Notes: generated by a model not told the origin, from the sequence alone. 64,000 nucleotides of DNA from Ypsolopha sequella (GCA_934047225.1 OW203997.1:3644417-3708416), one strand, 5' to 3'; shown: positions 43,546-55,194, counted from the first letter of the stretch. Made by a program: numbers and translations.

Positions 43546-44499
43546 GTAAGATGTAAGTAATCCTTATCATTCTTTTCAATGAGAATTTTTTTTATAATCT
43601 CGGAGATTGAAGATATCTAATGTCCTTATATTATATCGATAAAAAAAACAAAACTATGATCTTACTGTTATGATACCCGGCCTGCTTCCTTAGCCATGAA
43701 TTACGTCAACGATGGTAAGAAAAAAGTCAAACATTAGCGTTATTAACAAAACCAATTAGCTTAAATTATTTCCTTGCTATAACAGTTATAATTTAAATGA
43801 CTCAAAACAAGCAATGTTTCCCAGAAGTTAGAAATTGAACGTCCAAAAGTTGCGGAGTAGTTTCAAATGTCTCGTTTTTAATCTTATCTTTTTCAAGTTG
43901 ATTTTCAATTGTTTGAGGAATTCCCAAGATTATGTCTCGTGTTATCTCGTTTTCTCAAAGTTATAATCATAAAATCAATAATGTGATGTAGTTCATTTGT
44001 GTTCGTTTATGTCTTTCACATTCTCTGTTGTTGTGTTATCTTCATTATGTATATGTATAATGTATATTTTACGCTCAATATCTCTCACCAAACTGTGATC
44101 TTTGAAGATAACGTTTTTGTTTGCTAAAGATTTATGCATTTATTCACTTGAGAACCTGTGTTCGCAAACGCTTTCACGGTGAAATCTTATATTTTCATTT
44201 AACATCTCTTTAATTTTTTCCTATATAAATTAGTGCTTAAGCTGATTAATTAACAACGTACTTCTTACGAATCTGACCTAAAGGTTTATTTTTTTAATTT
44301 AAAGTTAAGCAAAAACCAAAATTATCATTTACCTCCGTATTAATAAAAGTAGCATGTAATTTCTTTTCAAGAAGTTCTCCGAAAGAATTGTTTCTACACT
44401 TTCAGTCCAGTGAAAGTATCTTCGGTATTTCTTCTCAGGCGCCCCCAATGTGGTCCAAAATCAGCACTTTAACCCACTTCACTTCACCATCGATCACAG
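43546..44499. other. Stretch with nothing recognised
   Basis: No repeat or exon recognised. It adjoins the candidate promoter region and may be regulatory, which I cannot show. Confidence 0.25.
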
Positions 44500-44960
44500 A
44501 AAACACCATAGGTATGACGTCACCGCCACCAATAAAAGATTACAGAATCTTTGTTACATATTAGAGTCACGCGAATGATAGAATCGTTTTTGTTATCGAT
44601 GCTTTTTGTACGCGAGAGAGCGTCGAGCGCAACGCAACGAGCGACTGTGTCGGAGCAAGGCGTTATAGCTAGTGATTTCTAGCTAGCTAGTGAGCGAAGC
44701 GAACGACGACGGACTGTTCACTGTTCGTGTTGGCTTCACAACCGGTCTGTTCAAAAGGTTCCACAAGCGGACGTTGCTCGTCTACTACAGTTACTACGCT
44801 TCCGAAAGCCTCGGTGAGACTTTCACATTGGCTCGGATCTTGCTTCTGTAATGCATCGTCGGACTCGTGCTTGTGAAGTGCAACAGTATTATTAGGAATG
44901 CAATCTCCCTCGCTCTCTCAGTCGTTTTCTCCTTTTCAGCTTCGTCTCGTTTCCTCAACA
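44500..44960. promoter_or_regulatory. Candidate promoter and 5' untranslated exon
   Basis: Unlike its AT-rich neighbours this block is CpG-rich and free of repeats. It contains a CRE-like tgacgtca (44516-44523), a DRE-like ttatcgatg, gcgagagagcg, and an Inr-like tcagtc at 44918. On the plus strand a good donor follows gaaagcctcg (gtgaga, 44814-44819). The minus strand has weaker donors. If minus, it could be a distant first exon of the PEAK-like gene; if plus, of a gene to the right that is not visible here. Both are inference. Confidence 0.35.
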
Positions 44961-45461
44961 ATATGAATGGATGCGGTTATGCAGTGCAGTTGCGTTCAAT
45001 CTAGCGTAACTAACATCACGAGCTTTTTTGTATTATAGAGCAATTTTTTGTTGAATTCCGACCTTTTTTCGAGGGTTCAATGCAACCTTGAATATTATTT
45101 CGAGGATGTAATAAAAACGTCGATGGTGAAGGAAGAGGAATTAGCAGGGGCGTAGCTACCGCCGTATTTGCCGTATCAATTATACGGGGCCCCCGGGCCA
45201 CGGGGGCCCCCAAAGTGTGTAAGGAAAAAGAATAAAAACTTTCTAATTTATTTTATTTTACAAATGACAAAATTCTATAAAGCAATTCCTTTTTTTCCCG
45301 CCTTAAGCGTGCGTTCAAAAGTTGGCAACACTACATCGTTATGGCGGAGTGCAGTGCACTGTTTATTTACGCGCTTTATATAAATGTGCATTACATTGTA
45401 ATTCAGTACAAACAATATTGTTCTTCTGGTTTAGCAGTATTAGTAACGATTTGTAAAAGAA

Positions 45462-45569
45462 ATGAGTGAAAGGAAAAGAGATTATCCCAGCGGCGCTGAG
45501 AAAAGAAAAATTAAACAGAAAAGGGACGAGGTTATAAAAAAAGTGCCCAAAGAAGTTTTTCAAAATTAA
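45462..45569 (+). pseudogene. hAT transposase N-terminus (ZMYM1-like)
   Basis: The frame MSERKRDYPSGAEKRKIKQK continues to KVPKEVFQN and then a stop. The pattern KRxYPSGAxKRKxKxxx is the conserved start of ZMYM1-like hAT transposases. The bulk of the protein (zinc-finger and catalytic regions) has been deleted between this piece and the C-terminal piece that follows in another frame. Confidence 0.75.
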
Positions 45570-45736
45570 AACTAATAAAAAATTACTTAAGAACTTCGAT
45601 GGGACAAGAACGGCTGTCAGACATCTCACTATTGTCCATAGAGGCAGAAACTTTAGAAAAACTAAAATCATCATCAGCCATAAATGATTTAATAAATCAG
45701 TTTGCCGATAAAAAGGCAAGGAGAGTGAATATTTAA
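45563..45736 (+). pseudogene. hAT transposase C-terminus (ZMYM1-like)
   Basis: The frame reads KLKLIKNYLRTSMGQERLSD, then ISLLSIEAETLEK and ends FADKKARRVNI with a stop. NYLRSxMGQERLxxLxLLSIE...FAxKKARKVxL is the conserved end of the same transposase family. Its frame differs from that of the N-terminal piece, so the deletion joint also shifted the frame. Confidence 0.8.
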
Positions 45737-45899
45737 AATTCGATTTTTATTTGTAAAATGGGTATATTATGTGATAAATAAATATTACTTCTCACAATAT
45801 TTTTTTTCTTTTGTGAAAAATCTTTACCTCCATATAAGGGCCTCCAAAAAAATTTTTATACGGGGCCCCGACAAGGCACGCTACGCCACTGGGAATTAG

Positions 45900-47222
45900 A
45901 CGAAGCCAAAATGAATGATTTAAGTCGTAAAATGTTAATGAAAGATGCTAATCTATCACATGTGGTCAAGGAAACGGTTGAGAAAGGATGTTGCGTACAT
46001 TGTATTGTACTGTATGCATGTGTTACAAGGGATATACATATGAATACCGCATCTTAAGGCCGTATTGCATGGGTGTAGTCATATTAAACAAATAAAATCA
46101 AGGATAAAGTCTTCTTTGTAGAAAGATAATATATAAATCCGAAAGTTGGTATGTTTGTTAATTATCATATTATTAAAATGATTTTGAGTTGCAGAAAGGC
46201 TGGAATATAGAGATAGTATCCGTCTATAAAATTTATATAAATAACTTTGACTATGGAGACAACACTGACATCGCAATAAAAATCAGCTACATAGGTTGAC
46301 CAATACTTGACCAAAATATATGAAATAGCTGTTATTTTTTTGGCGATTTCAAAGTTGCCTCCATAGTTTAAGAAAAACCTATAGAAGGGTCATATTTCTA
46401 GTTTTCGGCTTTTTGGTGACCAAAAACCTAGTCAGTAATAAATAATATTGGTCCACCACGTACGGAGCATGACAGGCTACTTATTGGTTTTAATTGCGGC
46501 GTTCATAGCCGTCAAAATTGTTTACAAATAGGGAGCTTGAACTGCAGACGACTGTACAGTAGGGGAATCTGTCAGCCAAATCATAAAGTTTTATGAGCAA
46601 CAGCCAGCACAAACCCACATGGCAGACAATAACACAAAGCAAACAAATCTTCATCCGGAGTATCAGTTTCCAGAATCAACCACCGCAGATGTTTCTTTAC
46701 CATATGGACAAAGTTTTACAGTTCCACCATTTTATCTGTTCTGGTGGACAAAATCGGAACCAAAGAAAGTTAAATAAATATGTTTAACAGAACTGAGAAG
46801 CAACTAGACTTACGACACCCCAAGAGCAAAAACTACCTACCTTTCTTTTCAGACTACTTTTTGTTTTTAATATATTTTAAAAATTTGCATTTGAGAAGCG
46901 AATGCTTCTTTGTTCGTGCTTCAGATAGATAGGGGGTTCAATTCAGAACTAGTACGTTACTTCCGTGATCGACTTCAGGAAAGAATTCCGCAGATTAAGG
47001 CATTTTCGTGTTAAGTGCTTTACAATAAGAGTAAAAAAAAAATATTCTTATTACAAGTTATTTATTATGTTTTTTAATAGTTCATTATTTGTAATTAGTT
47101 TTAATTCATAATAAATTAATGTTTATTTGATCGGAATAATAAAAATATTGAAACGTCTTCGTAAGCGAATGCGTGCGCCAACATCGTTAACAAGAAGTTT
47201 ATTTTTTATTGTCAATGTCAAT
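45900..47222. other. Stretch with nothing recognised
   Basis: No gene or element end identified. Confidence 0.3.
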
Positions 47223-47230
47223 GTCATCAC

Positions 47231-47760
47231 TAGACATCGGATTATATGCACTAACAAAGTGCCAAAATATGCATGCAAATATGAACTAAAAAAGGCCGAA
47301 ATATGCACTAAAAACTGTTGATATGCCCAAAATATGCACAATGCAAAATCAAAAAACCATTTTTACTTTTATATATTTTAATTAAAGACGTTACAAAAAC
47401 AGCGAAATATACTTAAAATGATGCGTATTTATTGTGACAATATACAATTAAGTATTTTTCCAAATTTTCGAACGAAAATTTGTGACGTTTGTCACCCAGT
47501 ATTAATTTGTACGTCGAAAACGACCTCTCAACATCAACTGACATCATTGGACAAAACGCACGCACTGGTCAGTCAGTTTACTCAGCCACTGCGCTCGCGC
47601 CCTACACGTCTTCGTACCTAGATCTCTATACGTACCTCCCGCTACTAAACGAAATATGCACGATTGGGAAAAAAGGCTAAAATATGCATTAACGCCGTAA
47701 TTAGAGAGTTATATGCATTTGCATATGCAAATATGCAAATGCATAAAATCCGATGTCTAG
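47231..47760 (-). mobile_element. hAT element with 8-bp duplication GTCATCAC
   Basis: The ends TAGACATCGGATTATATGCA and (reverse complement) TAGACATCGGATTTTATGCA match at 19 of 20 bases. gtcatcac stands at 47223-47230 and 47761-47768. Many subterminal atatgca motifs lie inside both ends. A transposase C-terminus survives on the minus strand. Confidence 0.9.
47413..47568 (-). pseudogene. hAT transposase C-terminal remnant (VDVERSFS type)
   Basis: The minus strand reads PMMSVDVERSFSTYKLILGD, then KRHKFSFENLEKYLIVYCHN, and stops. VxVERSFSxYKxIL...ENLEKxLIVY is the C-terminal dimerisation region of a hAT transposase subgroup different from the other hAT remnants in the window. The frame is closed upstream by a stop after PVRAFC. 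Confidence 0.75.
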
Positions 47761-47768
47761 TCATCACA

Positions 47769-48181
47769 CAAAAATTATTTTCAAATTTAATAATTATTTT
47801 GTGACTCGGTGGTCGATTAGGAGTTTAGGACGCAACAATGCCCTCGCCTGGACAGCGGGTGCCCTACGAAAAGACTGCAGATGTCCGTTTTCATCCACTG
47901 CACGGCGAGTCGGTGCCGCTGCAAAAGCATCTTGTCCCCAATCGTCTTGCAACTCCATGCTCGGCAAACTCGAAGAAGAGTGAAGTTGAACAAGTTTTTT
48001 GCAAAAGATACTGGTACAAAACGGTAATATCCCCGTAACCCACCCCTCAAAGCTTGCGGATGGATTCTAAGTAAATACCCACACCCGCTTTTCACTGACA
48101 ATGATTACGTCTCAAACGCTCAGAACAAAATGCCCAGACGTGATAGTTGGGGAGTCCTATCGCCGTACTTCGACCAACAGC
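47769..48181. other. Unassigned stretch with overlapping short frames
   Basis: Frames at 47838-48038 (+) and 48101-47817 (-) overlap. The plus frame has RFHPLHGESVPL, which faintly recalls the start of a neuralized-type repeat, but nothing else in it does. I do not call a gene. Confidence 0.25.
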
Positions 48182-48185
48182 TTAA

Positions 48186-48616
48186 GGCCGCACCGAGCGT
48201 TTGCCTTTGTCTCTGTCTTTTTCTTTACGTGTAAAGAGTAAAGAAAATAACCTAATTTTTGCACTTTTTCAATGTTTTTCGTGGTTATTTTCATTATATT
48301 GTTCTTAAATAAAAAACTATCGTGTATAAACGCTCCAGTCATATATGAACTTTGTTTTAGTAAATTAATCATAATATCAAATTACTTATTTATATAAAAA
48401 AGTAGGGAAATAGAGGAAAAATTACTCGAAAAGAGGTAACTTTGCGAATTTATTCTAACGAGCCAACTTTATCAAATCGTGTTTCCAACGTGTATACTGT
48501 CTAGTATATATTCCCAATAATACCAATATATTTCCCTAGATTTTAATTTAATTGTTTATTACTTCAAAGAAGGGTTATAAAAACGTGTTTGTATGTGTAA
48601 AAAGCTCGGTGCGCTC
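48186..48616. mobile_element. TTAA-flanked MITE, family TTAA-B copy 2
   Basis: The ends GGCCGCACCGAGC and (reverse complement) GAGCGCACCGAGC match, with TTAA at 48182-48185 and 48617-48620. The interior (tctttacgtgtaaagagtaa ... tgcactttttcaatg) is homologous to the interior of 12457-12878, though the ends differ. Confidence 0.75.
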
Positions 48617-48620
48617 TTAA

Positions 48621-48725
48621 CGTATGCCTTCCGAAGCACCTATATCGAACACAAATGAATGTGCATCGCGTGGGATTTGAACCTGTGAGCTAGCATAGGT
48701 GAACTACACGGCCACAGCGACAGTC
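48621..48725 (-). repeat. tRNA-derived SINE head
   Basis: The minus strand reads GTGGCCGTGTAGTTCACC (A-box) and CACAGGTTCAAATCCCACG (B-box), then cacattcatttgtgttcg. It is a third copy of the SINE family at 180 and 43190, cut off at the TTAA of the neighbouring MITE. Confidence 0.6.
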
Positions 48726-48762
48726 AACTTGGACGGACTAACCTAAAATAATTATTAATTAC

Positions 48763-49850
48763 TAGCTTTTGTCCGCGGCTTCGCCCGCGTGGATTTAGTT
48801 TTTTGTAGTTTAAAATTATTTCTTGATCTCTTGTTTGATTCTCAGGCTTTGACGAGGCCGAAGGCCGAGCTACGTTTCCTCACGAAATAATTTCTCGATC
48901 ACCTATTTGATTCCCAGGTAAAATTTGTAAATTCATAATTGAAAATTTAGGTAAATTCTGAACGAAATTATAATTTTTTTCTCTGAATTAAACTTCGGTT
49001 AGTGTGTTAACACTTTGAAACACAATATTTATTTCTTAAATATATTAAATCCTTAAACCCAACCCTAGTAACAGAAGCAAAATTTCAGCTCTATAACTTC
49101 AAAGCAACTGTATTTCGAAAAATATTCTTGTCCTTATGGAATGATTTTCCGAATACCCTGAAAAATGTCATCATAATTTGTAAAGTATCTTTGGTGGTCA
49201 TTGGCGAGGCCGAAGTCCGAGCCGCTTTTCCAAACGAAACTATTTTTTGTTCTTTGAAATGTCCTTTGCTAAAGTGGTTTTGTTCAGGCCGTAGGCCGAG
49301 CCGCGTTTCCGAACGAAATTATTTTTTACTTTTATTTGATTCGATTTTATTCATTAGAGATATCCCACGCAAAGCTCGCTCCATAGCTCCTTAAGCGACC
49401 TTAAGTCGGTGGATCAAGCCCTTGGTAAGAGATAACTTATCAGTTAAATACCGGAAAGTCATCGACATAATCTGCCGAATCAGTAAGTTGAAGTGGCAGT
49501 GGGTAGGCCCATATTTGTCGCCGACGTGATTGCCGTTGGAGCCAAAAGGCCTAGAATGGACACCACGTGCAGCAAAGCGTAGCCTAGACCGACCTCGTGC
49601 CTGCTGGCCCGGCGGACTTCGCGGGTAGCGGCTGGATGAGCATGACGGAGGAATAAAGAAATTTGTCACCCCATTGCCATCCCATGGGAACTGATTTATG
49701 GGATAAAAAGTAGCCTATGTGCTATTCCAGGTCCAGAACTACATTTGTGCAAATTTTCAGACCAATCGGTTCGGTAGTTACGGCGTGAAGGAGTAACACA
49801 CATCCATACATCCATCCAAACTTTCGCATTTATAATATTAGTGGGATAGT
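48763..49850 (+). repeat. R2 repeat interrupted by an RTE fragment
   Basis: It opens actagcttttgtccgcggct at 48763 and resumes with taaaaagtagcctatgtgct at 49706, ending cgcatttataatattagtgg. The GC-rich block ggccgaagtccgagccg occurs in three variants inside. The RTE fragment at 49447-49650 lies between the halves. Confidence 0.5.
49447..49650 (+). pseudogene. RTE-clade LINE fragment
   Basis: The frame reads YRKVIDIICRISKLKWQWVG, and after a stop EWTPRAAKRSLDRPRACW. These are neighbouring parts of the RTE C-terminal region (RISKLKWQWAGH..., LEWxPRxxKRSxGRPPxRW). A one-base shift then gives AGSGWM. Stops and shifts make it a dead copy. Confidence 0.6.
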
Positions 49851-50363
49851 TGGATTATAAATATTATAAATATCGTTTATAAGCTGTGTTTGCCTATTTT
49901 AAACGCAAACTCTTCAAGAAAACTCAGATGTAATTTCACTTTTCAGCAATGGATCAGCAATTAAATGATCACTATATTTAAGTGGTAATAATTTTGATAG
50001 AGATTATGCAAGGGCATATCCGATACTAAATGAGTTTTTTTGGAATTCATGTGCATAGTGTTGCAAAAAGTTTCAAAGCATAGAAATTTACATAATAGTA
50101 TAAAAAAAATACTGGCTAGGCTAGTTAGAACACATGCATGGTAAATCAACAATCAAATTATAAAACTTCAAACAATTTTTGGAACTTGATACATCAAAAC
50201 TTCAACTTTATTTATTCTAAGTGTAGTTGAAAGCAAACCAGATTTTGCTAACGCTCGAGCCAATAAAAAATCTCTTGCCGCTCAATTTAATAATCCACTA
50301 TAGTTATGTTATGCACGTGACATATAGGTTCATATAGTTCCCTAATTTCCTGGAAAATATATT
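49851..50363. other. Stretch with nothing recognised
   Basis: AT-rich, no gene or element end. Confidence 0.3.
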
Positions 50364-50960
50364 TTAAAGTTTGCCACTAAACTGTGCCACTAGCGACGCC
50401 GTCACCTGAACAGTTAAGGTTGTACTGTACCAAGTTTTACTGACCGAAATATCTCTGAGGAGTGAATGAACGACACAGATACTGACAAATTCAGCAGACG
50501 CTACTGCGAAAATCTTTGCAAAACTTATTCGATTTTGGATCTTAAGTATTGGAAACAGAGATGATTTCCCCATTCCACTTGATCCAACTTCACCTGAATA
50601 TTGTGCCAATTGAAAATGCGCCCAGTGAGATGTTCTATAAGATCTAAAATAGGAAGTCAAAGACTAGACTGGCTTTAATAAACCATTGTTCGCCGAATCG
50701 AGACGTCCTTCAGCTTCAAGTGAGGTTCTAATTACCTGTCATGCAAAATGGTATAATATCAGATCCAGGCAAAGGAATAAAGACCTTGTTTCGTTGGATC
50801 AAGTTCTAACATAGCAATACTTGTATACTTACTACAAAACGCAAGCACGACTGATGGGAACGCATGTGGAACGACGACGTGTATGGAGATAGATATACAT
50901 ACAACTATAAATGACATAAAGTAATCAAGTAGAGAATGCATAGTGCAAGGCATTCTTCGG
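50364..50960 (-). pseudogene. Possible decayed ABC-transporter (ABCC-like) pseudogene
   Basis: On the minus strand a frame (50660-50364) has GEVGSSGMGKSSLFPILKI, which fits a Walker A (GxxGxGKS) preceded by the beta strand usual in ABCC proteins, and farther on LLRDISV where such proteins have HDLRxxISI. Upstream, a hydrophobic stretch DYFMSFIVVCISISIHVVV (50953-50759) could be a transmembrane helix, and LEPHLKLKD resembles the linker before the nucleotide-binding domain. The pieces lie in different frames with stops between. The match is by eye and weak; it may be chance. Confidence 0.25.
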
Positions 50961-51557
50961 TTGCTAGGAGATACTGGGATTTGCTAGAGCCATATCGGAT
51001 GGAATCCATTACAGAACAGGTTTTATGATTGTAATCTCAGGCCTTATAAGGTCGAACCTCTTCTCAACAATACTGGCTTCGAATATGGTACCTATCCAAA
51101 GACTTAAAGTTTGTATCACTAGATTTGTTTTACATTAATTTTTATGTGTTAGTTACTAAACCTTACAATCTCGAGATCAAGGTTAAAATCCAACTGCACC
51201 ACTGAGTTATTCGGAATTTATGTGCATATTAAAGCAGATTTTAAAGGTTTTAATTTTAGTTTAAGTGTCATGAACAGAAGCTGAATTACTCTGTACAAAA
51301 TTGCTTTTTGTAGAATCTCTGAATCAGCTGTTTGAGACTATAAGTGACAAGGTTCAGTGACGTTTTCTGTGAAAAACGATAATAAAATTAAGGCTTCCTA
51401 TACCAATTTACCTAGGAGGGTTGTTCTTAATCAAGTACAAGAGGGACAAATTATATTTTTCGTATTTTAAAAAAAGATCAATTAACCTTGGTCCTGACTC
51501 CTGACTGCTTCCCAAGTCTCCAGTATAAACCTGGCTATATCCATCAAAATCATCTTA
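50961..51557. other. Stretch with nothing firm
   Basis: It may hold more of the decayed ABC-like sequence, but no motif is convincing. Confidence 0.25.
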
Positions 51558-51815
51558 TACAACGTGTAACAGAAAGGTGTAACCATATTTGAAGAGCTTA
51601 TTCAGTCAATGGTATAGAACAACTTTTACTACGGAGCCAACCCTGAAATCTCAAAAAAGAAAACTGCTCTTCCATACATTTCGGCCGAGCGGCATTGCAT
51701 TTATCTATGAAACAGTAAAAAATATCGAGATTTTTTTTCCATAGTAAATGTTATTCTATACCATTGACTGAATAAGCTCTTGAAATATGGTTACACCTTT
51801 CTGTTACACGTTTTA
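51558..51815. mobile_element. Foldback MITE, family FB2 copy 2
   Basis: Ends TACAACGTGTAACAGAAAGG and its near complement, with TA at 51556-51557 and 51816-51817. The centre matches the copy at 14240-14506. Confidence 0.75.
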
Positions 51816-51817
51816 TA

Positions 51818-52550
51818 TGGGTAATACCTATTTTGTGCATTTTTGTTTTTTCTGGTGGTACAACAGTACAAGTGAGTAGGAAGGAATCTTTTCATGATCC
51901 GAAGTCATTACTTCATGCTTAAAAATAATCTTCCGCTGAAGAATTCCTAGTCAGCAATCAAGCAAAAAGGAGTTATGGGTGCATTCAACTGAGTTCAATT
52001 GAATAATTCCTAAGTAATGGGAGGGAGACCCGCAGTCGGACAAATTGACGTTTAAATGGTGACCCTTTAATTGTTAGTTATGTTTAACTTTGAACTGGGT
52101 TGGTGACTGGACGTGTGTTTTGATTGTGCATTGAAGTTTGGCCGTTTGAATGAGTGTTATGATACGATGTAGCCAAAACACGTGTACTATGTTATATATT
52201 GTACTATGTACATGTTTGTATACTATGTAATATGTATTATTTAATGTCAAGTTAAAATATTATTAGAGTGCATTACAATATAGAAAACAAAAAAAATTGT
52301 AAACAATTTCTCTCAGAAACAGAATTCCCAGCTGGGCTGCATAACATTGAAGTATACTGCATAACTGCATAAATCGCTAGCCTGTAATTTTTTGTTCAAC
52401 AATTTGTTTCTGATTGATTTTTTGTCTTGTAATGAAATCTAATAATATTTTAATAGAGTTTCCGAACGAGTATAATACTAGGTTAAGTTAATTTTGTGTA
52501 ATAAATAACCAATGTGACGATGACATTGAAAGAAGAGTGAATGCAGGAAA
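51818..52550. other. Stretch with nothing recognised
   Basis: A TATG/TACTATGT-rich run near 52185-52240; no gene. Confidence 0.3.
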
Positions 52551-52723
52551 TAAAGTGAATGGAGCCAAAATGTGACTCCAAAGGCACGATTGGCGGCTCA
52601 TGGCGGAGTGTTGGTTCCTACACGTATGTATGGTAGTGAATGTTGAGTTTGGCAAGATAAACATCAAATTAGAGTGAATGCAGTGGAAATTTCCCTACGT
52701 AGTAGTGTGGTTTAACTTTAACA

Positions 52724-53085
52724 TTGAATGACAGAGTGAAAAATATCGATATACGGGATCGTTGTGGCCTAATAGAAGATGTAGTGACTAGAATAGAAAA
52801 TGGAATGCTTCGGTGGTTTGGACATGTAGAGAAGATGAATGAAAGTAGAGTGACGAAAGAAATTTATGGTGCACAAGTGGAAGGTACAGCTCGACCAAGC
52901 CACCTAGAAGGACGTATGCTGACCAAATTGGCGACATACTGAAGAAGGGCTATGTCAAAAGTACCCGGAATAGAAGAGCTTGTATGACTAGATTGATAGA
53001 TATGGAAGAGACGAAAGAGGTGTGTGTGGATCATAGCAGATGGAAATCTGTAGTCTCTGCCTACCCCTCTGGGACACAGGCGTGA
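52724..53085 (+). pseudogene. LINE ORF2 C-terminal fragment
   Basis: The frame reads IRDRCGLIEDVVTRIENGML, then RWFGHVEKMNESRVTKEIYG. That is the tail of insect endonuclease/reverse-transcriptase type LINEs (LRWFGHVxRMxExRxTKxxY). It stops at 52942. In another frame the end continues as KEVCVDHSRWKSVVSAYPSG up to about 53085. This is the longest of four 3' fragments of this family (others at 15205, 24358 and 59330). Confidence 0.65.
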
Positions 53086-53099
53086 GTATATGTATGTAA

Positions 53100-54149
53100 T
53101 GAATGTACTTTGTTACATTTGTATATTTTGTGGATATCTATTATCGGCTCTATGTGTTATATCTTTGTATATTGTTTTATATTAAAATTGTATTGCTGTT
53201 GATGTCCTGAATAATCTAAATAAATAAATATAATGAATAAATAAAGATATTGGTCCGCAAAATGTAGTAGATGATAGCCGAGAAACTAACGAAATGACAA
53301 AGTTCAGAGACACTTGAATGGCAAATATGCGTGAGCGCATAAATGACAGCAAACAAATAAGCATAAAAAATGCAATGAATAAAACTTAGATGTTACAAAG
53401 CAATGCATGCATATTCATCATGATGTCATTATTTCAACAACAGATTGCAGAATGTTTTGGATTTTACAATATCCTTCAGTTATGTTGTAGGCTACTTATT
53501 TATGCCATTTATAGAGTTATTCAGTTGTGTAAACAAAGTTTTTCACGCCTTCTTATACCGGTGGTGCCAACTTGGGGATTTTTTCCCTTTATTTAGGGGG
53601 TCTAAGAAGTTTTTAGTGGCAGGATTTTATTGGGTACTCTAAAAATATCACATAAAACGAAAAAAAAACTCGTTCTTGACAGTTGCTTGCGCGGTTTTCT
53701 TTGTATTAGTCAATCTGAGTGTTTGTATTTCATTTTAATCATTTTTATTTGTCATTCCTTATAAGCTAACGGTAGAGGGTATATGGATTTTATCTTGCAG
53801 CAGATACCCTCCTGGCGTGGAAGTTTTCTGGCTGCAAGTCACCACATTTTTTCGCCGTTCGTCGCACAAGCTAACTTGCTCGCTCAAATTAAGTTTAATC
53901 CTGTTGCGCCGAATCGACACAATTATATGTGTATTTAAAAAATAAATAAAGGCGAAAATTTTGTAAGGGATAGGCAACACTTTCCTTGCTTGTTTTATTA
54001 AATGAAATTCTTTTTCATCATGTTTTGAAGAGTTAGTAATCTTGAAATGATTGATTGTCTTATGCATAAGTTATGTACGATGAATGTACCTTTATTGCAA
54101 AATTCATTCATAACATTTTGTGAAGCATTCCGCCTGTATATTGCTTCTC
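53100..54149. other. Stretch with nothing recognised
   Basis: A fragment gttgcgccgaatcgacac near 53910 belongs to the MITE family of 38798. A 102-codon minus frame (54067-53759) has no known similarity. Confidence 0.3.
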
Positions 54150-54620
54150 TACCTGAATTGTCGTCTTGCAATCCACATTTCAGTTTTTAGAAGGTAAGCT
54201 TTTGGCGGTGGTCACGACTGTGGGATGGTGCAAGGGTGTCAACGCAGGTTACGTCCCACACCAGCAACCTATCGTTCATCCAGGGAATGAGTGTCGTGAC
54301 GCTGACGTGACGGCGACAAGGGCCCTCCGGATGACATCATTCAGGCTGGCATGACGCGACGGGCGACTTGCACTCTGCGTTGCCATGAAAGGCCGTGATG
54401 TCCAAGCTGGTCAACATCGCTGCCAAAGCGGCAGCGATGATGTGGCTTGACCCTTTTGAACAGTACGACAAGTACGCTACCAACTGCGCCACCGAAGTAC
54501 TTATCTGCATTGTATACATGTCTTTCAAGAAAACTGTGTTAACTGTCGAAGCAGCACGTATTGTAGTGACGACAGCGCCATCTGTTCCCTGGAACAAGGC
54601 GTAAAATTCACGTAACGCCC
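54150..54620. other. GC-rich unassigned block with frames on both strands
   Basis: This block is clearly richer in G and C than its surroundings. A 168-codon minus frame (54843-54337) and a 69-codon plus frame (54395-54604) overlap in it. Neither has a domain I recognise. It could be a fragment of an unrecognised mobile element or a decayed exon. Confidence 0.3.
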
Positions 54621-54801
54621 TCTTTAGCGTCCAATATGTGCATTTCGAGCTGATGTATGTAGTTACAAAATTTTTGTGTACAGAGCGCAATGGAGATGGC
54701 CCGGCGCAAATACTTTGATCCGAAGACCCACAGGTGAGCGATAGATGAGATGTGAAATACTTGGTCCATACATATACACATGCACTATTTATTAAGTATT
54801 T

Positions 54802-55194
54802 TTCAATGCATGTGCTCGTAAAGGCCCACTTTTTATGCATCAAAACCGAACAGAAAGTCGATTATTTTGCCCTAGGGCTTTATTATTATTATTTTTTTAA
54901 ATTTATTTACAATGGTTGGCTAACCTGCAGCCTTTCCTGTGTACCATAGACGTTATACTTTTTTTCCCAGTGTTTAACGGCTCTGGATACAGTCCTTTTG
55001 AGCCAATTATAATTTAAAGTTCACAAGATTATATTTGTTTTCATTTCCTCACACTATGCATTGAAAAATGTAGTATGATACACGGGCGTAAAAGCAATAA
55101 ATTACTCGGTTACGTTTAAAACACTCGCTACGCTCGTGTTTTAAATCGTCCTCGTAATTTATTCCTTTGCGCCCTTGTAGCATAAACTACTATT
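54802..55194. repeat. Dispersed repeat family R4, copy 2
   Basis: Nearly identical to 16647-17038, from ttcaatgca(t/a)gtgctcg to gtagcataaactactatt. Confidence 0.65.

Larger units (their letters stand above)
45145..45891 (+). mobile_element. hAT element with 8-bp duplication GGAATTAG
   Basis: The ends CAGGGGCGTAGCTACCGCC and (reverse complement) CAGTGGCGTAGCGTGCC match. ggaattag occurs at 45137-45144 and 45892-45899. The 747-bp element keeps both ends of a ZMYM1-like hAT transposase, with the middle deleted. Confidence 0.9.

Noticed and set aside
47838..48038. Neuralized-type (NHR) protein fragment
   Set aside because: Only RFHPLHGESVPL is reminiscent; the rest of the frame lacks the NHR pattern and overlaps an equally long opposite frame.
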